From the NCBI GenBank assembly GCA_027023145.1, contig JALVWV010000331.1, forward strand, positions 1 through 21,673: 21,673 bases of DNA. Direction: 5' to 3'. Both the position numbers and the translations under genes were made by a program. Shown piece by piece: positions 5,854 through 12,216 of the stretch (within the stretch, counting starts at the first letter, position 1; each line of letters opens with the position of its first letter). The DNA is from Campylobacteraceae bacterium (lineage in GTDB: Bacteria > Campylobacterota > Campylobacteria > Campylobacterales > Sulfurovaceae). Under the pieces are notes generated by a model. The model was not told where the DNA came from. It saw only the letters and a program-made list of their open reading frames with translations, and did not search any database.

Positions 5854-5974
5854 AGCGTACCCTTTCGGTCGAGATACCCTGCCTATGCCGGAAGGCATTG
5901 CTCATGCAAACCCGCCCACTCAACCGAAAGTAAAAACACAACCCTCTCCAAAAAAGGGTGTAACCATCATACCA
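5854..5974 (-). promoter_or_regulatory. Promoter and folded leader of the small hydrophobic ORF
   Basis: The extended -10 TGGTATGAT (5974-5966) predicts a start near 5959. The leader then contains a 5'-end hairpin (AGGGT/ACCCT arms at 5955-5959 and 5941-5945). An 11-bp stem follows (plus-strand arms TTTCGGTCGAG 5863-5873 and CTCAACCGAAA 5919-5929) with one G-U pair. Inside it is the hairpin ATGCC-GGAA-GGCAT (5885-5898). The long stem ends in the Shine-Dalgarno region, so translation is probably blocked unless the fold is opened. Confidence 0.5.
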
Positions 5975-6046
5975 CACTTGCGTGTGAAAATTCGAAAGTG
6001 TGTCAAATTGTCATATTTTTTACTTGGTGATAAGAGATGTTGAAGT

Positions 6047-6079
6047 GGATAGGGGAGAAAGTAATAGAGTTGGGATGAA
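6047..6079 (+). repeat. 33-bp direct repeat, right copy
   Basis: Matches the pstB 3' end at 5019-5051 in 32 of 33 positions. It lies 45 nt from the rpsI stop codon. With the left copy it marks the borders of the inserted or duplicated island. Confidence 0.9.
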
Positions 6080-6123
6080 AGGGTAAATCCCCACGCCAAA
6101 CGGCGCAGGAGAAAAAGCGTCGA

Positions 6124-6513
6124 TTAACGCTTGGAGAACTGAGGTGAACGGCGGGCTTTTTTCTTGCCGTATTTTTTACGCTCGACGACACGGGAGTCGC
6201 GGGTGAGCAGGCCCATGGGCTTGAGGATGGCGCGGAAGCTGGGCTCGTACTCGACGAGGGCTTTGGTGATGCCGTGCTTGAGGGCATCGGCTTGTGCGCT
6301 GTATCCGCCGCCGAGGGTGGTGGCTTTGATGGTGACCGCTTCGAGCTGTTTGGTCGCTTCGAGGGGGAGGCGGACTTTCATCTTGAGCGTCTCGTGACCG
6401 CCGAGCCATTGGTCGAGGGTGAGGCCGTTGATGCTCATTTCACCGGCACCGGGCGTGAGCCAGACTTTGGCGATCGCTCTTTTCCGTTTACCTGTTGCGT
6501 AGACTGTTGCCAT
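6124..6513 (-). CDS. rpsI: 30S ribosomal protein S9
   Basis: A 129-residue protein with the S9 signatures YATGKRKRAIAKVWL at the N-terminus, GGGYSAQADALKHGITKAL in the middle, and the conserved basic tail RDSRVVERKKYGKKKARRSPQFSKR. The C-terminal tail reaches the P-site tRNA in the 30S subunit. It is the second gene of the rplM-rpsI pair, starting 2 nt after the rplM stop. There is no convincing terminator downstream; the right copy of the 33-bp repeat follows. Confidence 0.98.
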   Translation of the reverse strand: MATVYATGKRKRAIAKVWLTPGAGEMSINGLTLDQWLGGHETLKMKVRLPLEATKQLEAVTIKATTLGGGYSAQADALKHGITKALVEYEPSFRAILKPMGLLTRDSRVVERKKYGKKKARRSPQFSKR

Positions 6514-6515
6514 GT

Positions 6516-6941
6516 TTAGTTTCCTTTACCGATCTGAGCTGTGTGAGGGTGCTCGGCACCTTCGTAGACTTTGAGTTTCTTGATCATTTGTTTGCCGAGT
6601 TTGGTCTTGGGGAGCATCCCGCGTACCGCGAGACGGTAGAGCTTCTCGGTGTGATTTTCGAGCATATCCGAGAGCTTGGTGCTCTTGGTGCTTCCGAAAT
6701 ATCCGCTGTGGCGGAAATACTCTTTGGAATCGAGTTTGTTTCCGGAGAAGACGGCTTTTTTGGCGTTGATGATGACGACATAATCGCCGCAATCGACGTT
6801 GGGAGTAAAGCTGGGCTTGTGCTTGCCGCGCAGATACGTAGCTGCCTGAGTCAAGATTCGTCCGAAGGTCTGCCCCTCGGCATCGATCAAGATCCAGTCG
6901 CGCTCGACCTCAAAAGGCTTGGTGACTTTGGTCATTTTCAT
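6516..6941 (-). CDS. rplM: 50S ribosomal protein L13
   Basis: A 141-residue protein with typical L13 motifs: RDWILIDAEGQTFGRILTQAATYLRGKHKPSFTPNVDCGDYVV, and the C-terminal AVRGMLPKTKLGKQMIKKLKVYEG-x4-H. It is an early-assembly protein of the large subunit. AAGGA 10 nt upstream of ATG 6941 supports this start over an internal ATG two codons later. It is the first gene of the rplM-rpsI operon, driven by an extended -10 promoter 48 nt upstream. Confidence 0.98.
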   Translation of the reverse strand: MKMTKVTKPFEVERDWILIDAEGQTFGRILTQAATYLRGKHKPSFTPNVDCGDYVVIINAKKAVFSGNKLDSKEYFRHSGYFGSTKSTKLSDMLENHTEKLYRLAVRGMLPKTKLGKQMIKKLKVYEGAEHPHTAQIGKGN

Positions 6942-6988
6942 GATGCGTTTCCTTGTGATTTTTAAAGCGGTGTGCTTTGGTGGATGGG

Positions 6989-6997
6989 ATTGTAGCA
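6989..6997 (-). promoter_or_regulatory. Extended -10 promoter of rplM-rpsI
   Basis: TGCTACAAT on the minus strand (6997-6989) gives a predicted start near 6982 and a leader of about 40 nt. No -35 hexamer is evident. Confidence 0.6.
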
Positions 6998-7129
6998 GGT
7001 TAAACTTAAATTGTATTGAAATTCAGGAATATTTAAGATAAATGGGTTGAATTTGGAAATTTTTGCTTTTGAGTGAGATAAGGGGTCTTTAGTGCCACAC
7101 CAACTCTACCGCCCTGCTGAACCTTTGGG

Positions 7130-7135
7130 TATAAT
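7130..7135 (+). promoter_or_regulatory. -10 promoter element of the short outer-membrane protein gene
   Basis: A perfect TATAAT lies 33 nt upstream of the ATG at 7169. A start near 7142 would make the alternative ATG at 7142 leaderless, supporting the downstream start. Confidence 0.5.
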
Positions 7136-7168
7136 ACATCAATGATTTTACTCCTCGAAGGTGTCCCC

Positions 7169-7435
7169 ATGCGATGGTTGTTTCTTTCTGTGTTGATACT
7201 TTGGAGCGGAAGCTCCTCTCTACACGCCCGTGAATTTTCGGCTGAGGGGAGTGACCTGCTGATAGGGGTCGGGGCGACGCAGATCGCCCGAGCCGGGGCG
7301 GTGGTGGCGGCCGACAATGGCGTCTACTCGCTCTACTGGAATCCGGCGGGGTTGGCCGATCTGAAGCACCCCATGAGCCTGACGACCCGCAAGATCACCC
7401 CAGCCATGGATCTGTCGGTAGGCTATCGGTTTTGA
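7169..7435 (+). pseudogene. Internally shortened PorV/UPF0164-like outer-membrane protein
   Basis: An 88-residue ORF. A signal peptide (MRWLFLSVLILWSGSSSLHA) is followed by the N-terminal motif of PorV/PorQ/UPF0164-type beta-barrel proteins (GVGATQIARAGAVVAADNGVYSLYWNPAGLA). The ORF then ends almost at once with LSVGYRF. A terminal Phe after alternating residues is the classical end of an outer-membrane barrel. Family members are about 300-400 residues, so both ends of the gene appear present while the barrel interior is missing. An in-frame internal deletion is the simplest explanation. It could also be a truly short protein. The start is chosen for the signal peptide and GAAGG 7 nt upstream. 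REP elements begin just downstream. Confidence 0.55.
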
Positions 7436-7440
7436 GGAAT

Positions 7441-7561
7441 GTTGTCATACTTTTGTTTTGATTGGATTGTGTGCGATGTGTTTTGGTCGGCTGAAGTTTT
7501 GGTCGGCTGAAGCCAACCCTACGACCTCGAAATGTTCCTGTAGGGTTGGCTTCATCCGACC
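7441..7561. repeat. REP cluster (BIME) on the 3' side of the RAYT gene
   Basis: It contains a half REP (7485-7496, minus), a complete REP (7501-7522, minus) and an opposed complete REP (7540-7561, plus). The segment TTGTCATAcTTTTGTTTTGA before them recurs, with one mismatch, in the cluster on the other side of the RAYT. The last REP ends 9 bp from the RAYT stop codon. Confidence 0.85.
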
Positions 7562-7570
7562 ATTTACCAT

Positions 7571-8053
7571 TTACCGTTCTCTTGTATCCCTCCATGCAAA
7601 TGAAGAATATTCCCAATCCTCAACACGCTCGACCCATCCGTGTTTGACCGGATTGGTTTGTATATAATTCATCGTTTGATGCCAATCGTGCTCGTTGCGT
7701 ATTGTGTGTTCGTAATATTTCTTTTGCCAAATTGCTTTGTATCTTTTTTTGTGTCGACTGAACGATTGCGTCAAACGTTCTGTTTCTTCCCCGGAATAAT
7801 ATCGTGAAAAATACGCCTTGATTGCTCCGACAATTTTGGGATAATCGGTAGCATTTTCAGGTGTGATTATCATATGGAGATGATCCGGCAAAACGACAAT
7901 AGCATCTATGGTGTAGACAAATCTTTTTTTGCTTTGCGCAAAACTTTGACGCAGCAGTGTGATATTGTCTATCAAAATAGGCTGTCGTTGATGGGTAACG
8001 ATGGTGAGATAATAGCTGTACCCGTTCAGGAACACTCTTCTATAATTTGGCAT
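7571..8053 (-). CDS. REP-associated tyrosine transposase (RAYT, Y1_Tnp)
   Basis: A 160-residue single-strand DNA transposase of the IS200/IS605-related TnpA-REP group. Key residues are the HUH pair His58 and His60 in VVLPDHLHMII. The catalytic Tyr130 lies in MNYIQTNPVKHGW, aligning with Tyr115 in DYIYINPVKHGW of E. coli TnpA-REP. The family signature IWQ-x3-YEHTIRNEHD is also present. RAYTs cut and rejoin REP hairpins. The start MPNYRR is the usual family N-terminus; an in-frame ATG five codons upstream (8068) is possible. REP clusters flank the gene on both sides, the expected REPtron arrangement. All catalytic residues are intact. Confidence 0.93.
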   Translation of the reverse strand: MPNYRRVFLNGYSYYLTIVTHQRQPILIDNITLLRQSFAQSKKRFVYTIDAIVVLPDHLHMIITPENATDYPKIVGAIKAYFSRYYSGEETERLTQSFSRHKKRYKAIWQKKYYEHTIRNEHDWHQTMNYIQTNPVKHGWVERVEDWEYSSFAWRDTRER

Positions 8054-8095
8054 GAGACAGTGTAGCATGATTGTGTTGGTGTGGTTAATAATGTT

Positions 8096-8253
8096 TCAAA
8101 TTGTCATATTTTTGTTTTGAATCAGGTAATGCATGGTGTGTTTTTGGTCGGTTGAAGTTTTGGTCGGCTGAAGCCAACCCTACGGATGTTGTGATTTTGG
8201 ATGTGTGTGGGGTTTTGAACATTCCGAGGTCGTAGGGTTGGCTTCAGCCGACC
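8096..8253. repeat. REP cluster (BIME) on the 5' side of the RAYT gene
   Basis: It contains a half REP (8146-8157, minus), a complete REP (8162-8183, minus) and an opposed complete REP (8232-8253, plus). This repeats the order and orientation of the cluster at 7441-7561. The 18-nt stretch TCAAATTGTCATATTTTT at its start (8096-8113) also occurs exactly at 6003-6020. A spacer segment beside the last REP (GAACATTCCGAGGT, 8217-8230) is the near-exact inverse of one in the other cluster (ACCTCGAAATGTTC, 7525-7538). Confidence 0.85.
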
Positions 8254-8302
8254 ACCTTCTCGTGTCTTCATCCCTGCATCACACCAAACTAAAATAATAT
8301 AA

Positions 8303-8911
8303 TTAAGCAGGTCTCGGCAAATGCCACTTTCGCCGGTAAGCCACCATCCGCAGTGCTACACCGAGAATGAAGATTGTGATGATGGTGGCAGTATTGAGCC
8401 ATGAGAGAGCATGAAGTCCGTAGATCACAAGACCGACACCTACGGCGATAATGCCGTAGAAGCCGCCGTGGAGGACGTAGGGGACGCGGTTGAGGAGGAT
8501 GTCGCGGAGGATGCCGCCACCGATGGCGGTGGTGAAGGCCATGGCGGTGACTCCGGCGATGTTGAAGTGTGTGGTCTCGAGGGTAGCCAGAGCACCGGAG
8601 ATGGCGAAGCTCACCATGCCGACGGCATCGACGAGGACGAAGAGCGGCTTGGATTCGAGATCACCGGGGTGGAGGCGGTGCCACAGGAGCAGGGCGGTAG
8701 TGATGCCGAAGACAAGATAAATCGGCAGCGTTTGTGTCAGCGATACGGGGGCACGATCAATGAGAATATCCCGGAGGATCCCGCCTCCAAGGGCGGTGAG
8801 AAAAGCAGCGATGTAGATGCCAAGCCAATCGAGACGGTTGCGCCGGGCGATGTAATAGCCACTGGCGGAGAAGGCGATGATCCCGAGAGTTTCAGCGGCT
8901 TGGAGGAGCAT
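8303..8911 (-). CDS. TRIC/UPF0126-family membrane channel protein
   Basis: A 202-residue protein with about seven membrane segments built from two repeats. Each repeat carries the hallmark GGGILRDIL motif (about residues 43 and 129), with RAPV and RVPY following respectively. Bacterial TRIC proteins form trimeric cation channels. The older names UPF0126/YicG/YadS refer to the same family. The start overlaps the end of the upstream gene by 20 nt, so it is probably translated by coupling. It is the last gene of the overlapping unit that begins with the antitoxin at 10148. The physiological link to those genes is unknown. Confidence 0.9.
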   Translation of the reverse strand: MLLQAAETLGIIAFSASGYYIARRNRLDWLGIYIAAFLTALGGGILRDILIDRAPVSLTQTLPIYLVFGITTALLLWHRLHPGDLESKPLFVLVDAVGMVSFAISGALATLETTHFNIAGVTAMAFTTAIGGGILRDILLNRVPYVLHGGFYGIIAVGVGLVIYGLHALSWLNTATIITIFILGVALRMVAYRRKWHLPRPA

Positions 8912-9476
8912 GGGGGTTAGATTCCTTCTTTGTGAAGTTTGGGTGTTCTATGGGCTGATGATTGCAAAAATTAACAAGATCTCCTACGGTTTCTACTTTT
9001 CCGTAATATGGATTTCTCTCTATATTTTTATCACTGATTCCAACTCTAGAAAAAATACGGCCGAGGATAAACTCCAGATCTTCTACATCAAAATTTAACT
9101 CTTTTTCTAAAAAGTCCGAAGGTCTCAAAGGGAAAGGTTTTTTATATCCTAATTCACTATTGATCTCTTCATAGGTAGCACGGATAATCCATGTATCAAT
9201 ATTTCGAAAATTAAATAGTCTTGCAAAAGTACCTATATCGTCGCCTCTTCTTTCTCTGTATAGAGCATCAAGTGCTTTTGTTGCGTCTGAAGAAAAAAAG
9301 CTTATCGATATTATTGCAAGAAAAATTCCCAATAGTATTATCGCTATCTTTGGATTATACCAGATAGCATACCCCAACATTATGAGCAAAAGGAAAACAA
9401 CAAAGCTTCCAGTTGCTCTTGATTGCCATGTTAGTGTTTCATTGTATGTCGGCATATAGCGTGATGGTGTTCTCAT
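8892..9476 (-). CDS. Two-TM protein with a C-terminal acyl-carrier-like domain
   Basis: A 194-residue protein of no recognised family. Two hydrophobic segments (about residues 23-40 and 43-61) form a membrane hairpin, followed by a cytoplasmic linker. From about residue 118 the pattern DFLEKELNFDVEDLEFIL ... FSRVGI ... TVGDLVNFC matches helices II-III of acyl carrier proteins and DUF1493 proteins. The Ser that carries phosphopantetheine (DSLE in ACP) is replaced (DVEDLE), so the domain could not be charged in the usual way. AAGGA 8 nt upstream supports the start, which overlaps the PIN stop by 4 nt. The segment is visibly more A+T-rich than the genes around it, which may indicate transfer. 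Confidence 0.6.
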   Translation of the reverse strand: MRTPSRYMPTYNETLTWQSRATGSFVVFLLLIMLGYAIWYNPKIAIILLGIFLAIISISFFSSDATKALDALYRERRGDDIGTFARLFNFRNIDTWIIRATYEEINSELGYKKPFPLRPSDFLEKELNFDVEDLEFILGRIFSRVGISDKNIERNPYYGKVETVGDLVNFCNHQPIEHPNFTKKESNPHAPPSR

Positions 9477-9904
9477 GGTTGCATCCTTTTGGCAAATGCC
9501 GCTGCACTCATTACTTCTATGCCATCACTTACAAATCCTCTGTCATTTGAGAGGATAAGGTCGGCTTTTACCTTTTTGGCCATCACATACTGAATGGTGT
9601 CTTCCAGGTCTGTAAATTTTTTATTTTGTTTCATGAGGCGGAAGCTTTTGGTCACTTCCATGTTGCCGAACTCAACGACTGTGCTGATCGTGTTGACATA
9701 CTCTACGGCATCGAGTGCAATATCTTCTCTTTTTCTGGAAAGTAGATAATACAGTGTCGTGATGACATCGCAGGAGGTGAAGAGCTGAGTGGTTTCATCT
9801 TCGAGTATACGTTTGACGGCCTGGATACTTTCCCTGCTGGAAGGACGCGTTTGATCAAACATATCTACCCATATATTGGCATCGATAAAAATATTTTTAT
9901 ACAT
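9473..9904 (-). CDS. PIN-domain ribonuclease toxin (VapC-like)
   Basis: A 143-residue PIN-domain protein. Conserved acidic residues are Asp in FIDANIWVDMFD, the DLEDTIQYVMA helix (two acids), and Asp in LILSNDRGF, which together hold the catalytic metal. VapC-type toxins cut tRNA or rRNA. The start MYKNIFID at 9904 overlaps the antitoxin stop region by 8 nt; the open frame extends further upstream only because it shadows the antitoxin gene. Pairing with an upstream ribbon-helix-helix protein marks it as a type II toxin. The specific target cannot be read from sequence. Confidence 0.88.
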   Translation of the reverse strand: MYKNIFIDANIWVDMFDQTRPSSRESIQAVKRILEDETTQLFTSCDVITTLYYLLSRKREDIALDAVEYVNTISTVVEFGNMEVTKSFRLMKQNKKFTDLEDTIQYVMAKKVKADLILSNDRGFVSDGIEVMSAAAFAKRMQP

Positions 9905-10148
9905 CCATTTCCGCCTTGATCGACTGGATGGTTTTGTCTCCGAACAGCCCCGCGCCTTCTTTTTCCCCCAGGGCGATAAAGTTTTCAAAAGCTTCCATGC
10001 GCTCAGAGACTTTCTTTTTCCCATACCGCTCTTCGATCATCTCTTCCACAAAAGAGGTCATGGATTGTTTATTCTCTTTTGCCATCTCTTCAAGATGCAT
10101 GGCAACCTCTTCGCTGAATACAAAATTTTTTCTTACAGTTGCACTCAT
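9897..10148 (-). CDS. Ribbon-helix-helix antitoxin of the PIN toxin
   Basis: An 83-residue protein. The N-terminal part (VRKNFVFSEEVAMHLEEMAKENKQSMTSFVEEMIEERY) has the beta-strand, helix, turn, helix pattern of an RHH DNA-binding domain. The C-terminal part would bind and inhibit the PIN toxin. The start at 10148 is chosen because GGAG lies 6 nt upstream; an in-frame ATG at 10160 lacks a ribosome binding site. A perfect inverted repeat (10161-10184) just upstream is the likely autoregulatory operator. It is the first gene of a four-gene overlapping unit. Confidence 0.85.
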   Translation of the reverse strand: MSATVRKNFVFSEEVAMHLEEMAKENKQSMTSFVEEMIEERYGKKKVSERMEAFENFIALGEKEGAGLFGDKTIQSIKAEMDV

Positions 10149-10160
10149 ATGATTCTCCAT

Positions 10161-10184
10161 TATACATAAGATAATTTATGTATA
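10161..10184. promoter_or_regulatory. Inverted-repeat operator of the PIN toxin-antitoxin operon
   Basis: TATACATAA (10161-10169) and TTATGTATA (10176-10184) form a perfect 9-bp inverted repeat with a 6-nt spacer, 13 nt upstream of the antitoxin start. A related ATGTATAATTCCTTATGTAA stretch follows at 10192-10211. The region is very A+T-rich and probably includes the promoter. Confidence 0.6.
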
Positions 10185-10230
10185 TATTGTAATGTATAAT
10201 TCCTTATGTAAATATTAAAGCATATTACCT

Positions 10231-10256
10231 CATCCCCATCGTCCTCGATGGGGATG
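10231..10256. repeat. Perfect 11-bp palindromic element
   Basis: CATCCCCATCG (10231-10241) and CGATGGGGATG (10246-10256) are perfectly inverted around TCCT. No other copy was found in the window. It is REP-like in size, and no T tract follows on either side. Confidence 0.6.
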
Positions 10257-10324
10257 CATACGCGAGGAGCTCATTAAGTTTTAAATATGTGCATAGCGTA
10301 GTAAACTGTTTGAAATCGGATAGG

Positions 10325-10350
10325 CATTCCCACGCCGGAGCATGGGAACG
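10325..10350. repeat. GTTCCCACGC-type palindromic repeat, copy 2
   Basis: The minus strand reads CGTTCCC-ATGCTCCGGCGT-GGGAATG, the inverse-oriented relative of the copy at 3190-3215. It lies 13 nt beyond the aapP stop and may protect or end the aap transcript. Confidence 0.6.
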
Positions 10351-10362
10351 AGAGGGGAGGGG

Positions 10363-11124
10363 TCAGTGGTCGAGGATCTGCTCGAGGAAGAGCTTGAGTC
10401 GGTCACTCTCGGGGTGGTTGAAGAAGGTTTCGGGGTCGTTTTCTTCGATGATCTGCCCGGCGTCCATGAAGATCACCCGGTCGGCCACTTTGCGGGCAAA
10501 TCCCATCTCGTGGGTGACGGTGACCATGGTCTTGCCCTCTTCGGCGAGGGAGATCATCACGTCGAGGACTTCTCCGATCATCTCTGGGTCGAGGGCAGAC
10601 GTGGGTTCGTCGAAGAGCATGATATCCGGGCTTTTACACAGGGCGCGGGCGATGGCGACGCGTTGCTGCTGGCCACCGGAGAGCTGGTTGGGGTATTTGT
10701 CGGCCTGATCGGCGATGTTGACCCGCTCAAGGAAGTGCATCGCTGTCTCAACGGCCTCCTTTTTGGGCTTATTGTAAACCCACTCGGGGGCGAGGGTGAG
10801 GTTATCGAGAATACTGAGGTGAGGGAAGAGGTTGAAGTGCTGGAAGACCATGGCGACGTTGGCGCGGACTTCGCGGAGGTTTTTTACGTCGGCGTTGACC
10901 TCGACCCCCTTGACCTTGATTGAGCCTTCCTGATACTCTTCGAGGCGGTTGATGCAGCGGATCATGGTCGATTTACCGGAACCCGACGGGCCGGCGACGA
11001 CGACGATCTCACCCCGGCCGACGTTGAGGTTGATGTCTTTGAGGACGTGGAAGTCCCCGTACCACTTGTTGACACCCTGGAGTTCGATCATGTGTTCGGA
11101 AAAGTCTTTTTTGGTAGTAGCCAT
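10363..11124 (-). CDS. aapP: General L-amino acid ABC transporter ATPase
   Basis: A 253-residue ATPase with Walker A GPSGSGKST, Q-loop MVFQHFNLFPHLS, signature LSGGQQQRVAIARAL, Walker B IMLFDEPTSALD and H-loop VTVTHEMGFA. It belongs to the polar amino acid (PAAT, GlnQ/AapP) subfamily. It is the last gene of aapJQMP, starting 2 nt after the aapM stop. It energises uptake of L-amino acids across the inner membrane. Confidence 0.93.
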   Translation of the reverse strand: MATTKKDFSEHMIELQGVNKWYGDFHVLKDINLNVGRGEIVVVAGPSGSGKSTMIRCINRLEEYQEGSIKVKGVEVNADVKNLREVRANVAMVFQHFNLFPHLSILDNLTLAPEWVYNKPKKEAVETAMHFLERVNIADQADKYPNQLSGGQQQRVAIARALCKSPDIMLFDEPTSALDPEMIGEVLDVMISLAEEGKTMVTVTHEMGFARKVADRVIFMDAGQIIEENDPETFFNHPESDRLKLFLEQILDH

Positions 11125-11126
11125 GG

Positions 11127-12215
11127 TTAATCCCTATTGTTGGTATCGAGTTGTTTTTCAAGTCGCTTGGAGTAGAACGACATGCCGAAGGTGAAGATCC
11201 AGAAGACAAAGGCGACGAAGACGTACCCTTCGGTCTCCATGCCGAGCCAGTCGCGGTCGTTGGCCGTCAGCTGCACCATTGCCAGCAGATCGAACAGACC
11301 GATGATCATCACAAGTGATGTATCCTTGAAGAGTGAGATGAAAGAGCCCACAAGGTTGGGAATGGCGACTTTGATCGCCTGAGGGAGGATCACCAAACGC
11401 ATCTTCTGCCAGTAACCCAGGCCCAGTGCATCGGCCGCTTCGTATTGACCTTTGGGGATGGCTTGTAGCCCTCCTCGGATGTTCTCGGCGATGTAGGCTG
11501 CTTCGAAAAAGGTGATCCCGATCAGAGCGCGGACAAGTTTGTCGAAGTTGATCCCTTCGGGGAAAAAGAGCGGCAGAATAACCGAGGCCATGAAGAGCAC
11601 GGTGATCAGCGGTACACCCCGAATCAGCTCGATGTAAAAGACACTCAATGTCTTGATGATCGGCAGACGGGACTGGCGCCCGAGTGCGAGCAGAACACCG
11701 ATGGGGAAGGAGAGGACGATTCCCACCGTGGAAATGACCAGTGTCAGGAGTAGGCCGCCCCATTTGCTCGTCTCGACCAGTGGCAGACCAAAGACACCAC
11801 CGTGCAGCAGGATAATCGCTGCGATGGGCAGCAGAACGATCATGCCGATCTTGATCCAGCGCAGGCGAGTGAACTTGAGAGCGATGAGGGTCAGGATAGC
11901 CAAGGCGATGGTAAGCTTGGCTCGCCAAAGCTCAGCTTCAGGATAGAAGCCATAGATAAACATTTTGAGCTTTTCATGGATGAAGACCCAACAGGCACCG
12001 TCCCCGGTACAGTCGGCTTTGGTGTGGCCGACGAAATTGGCGTCAAGGATTGCCCATTTAACAAACGGGGGGATAATCATGGCCAAAACAGCGATGCCGA
12101 GGATCGTGAAGAGAATGTTAAAAGGGCTGGAGAGCAGACGATGGCGTACCCACGCGATCGCACCGCGTTCCCCCAACGGGGGGACTTTGGCCGGTTTGAC
12201 TTCATAAACTGCCAT
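11127..12215 (-). CDS. aapM: General L-amino acid ABC transporter permease M
   Basis: A 362-residue PAAT-family permease with the long N-terminal extension typical of AapM/BztC (several extra membrane segments and a large periplasmic loop with the Cys pair CTGDGAC). The C-terminal permease domain contains the EAA loop YEAADALGLGYWQKMRLVILPQA. It pairs with AapQ. The start lies 1 nt after the aapQ stop, so the pair is translationally coupled. Confidence 0.92.
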   Translation of the reverse strand: MAVYEVKPAKVPPLGERGAIAWVRHRLLSSPFNILFTILGIAVLAMIIPPFVKWAILDANFVGHTKADCTGDGACWVFIHEKLKMFIYGFYPEAELWRAKLTIALAILTLIALKFTRLRWIKIGMIVLLPIAAIILLHGGVFGLPLVETSKWGGLLLTLVISTVGIVLSFPIGVLLALGRQSRLPIIKTLSVFYIELIRGVPLITVLFMASVILPLFFPEGINFDKLVRALIGITFFEAAYIAENIRGGLQAIPKGQYEAADALGLGYWQKMRLVILPQAIKVAIPNLVGSFISLFKDTSLVMIIGLFDLLAMVQLTANDRDWLGMETEGYVFVAFVFWIFTFGMSFYSKRLEKQLDTNNRD

Positions 12216-12216
12216 G

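Noticed and set aside
5584..6030. A 148-codon plus-strand open frame
   Set aside because: Low-complexity translation with no family resemblance. It covers the palindromes and the better supported minus-strand element, and has no ribosome binding site.
9905..10024. N-terminal extension of the PIN toxin up to 10024
   Set aside because: The extension only shadows the antitoxin gene in another frame. The PIN fold begins at MYKNIFIDAN and overlaps the antitoxin stop in the usual way.
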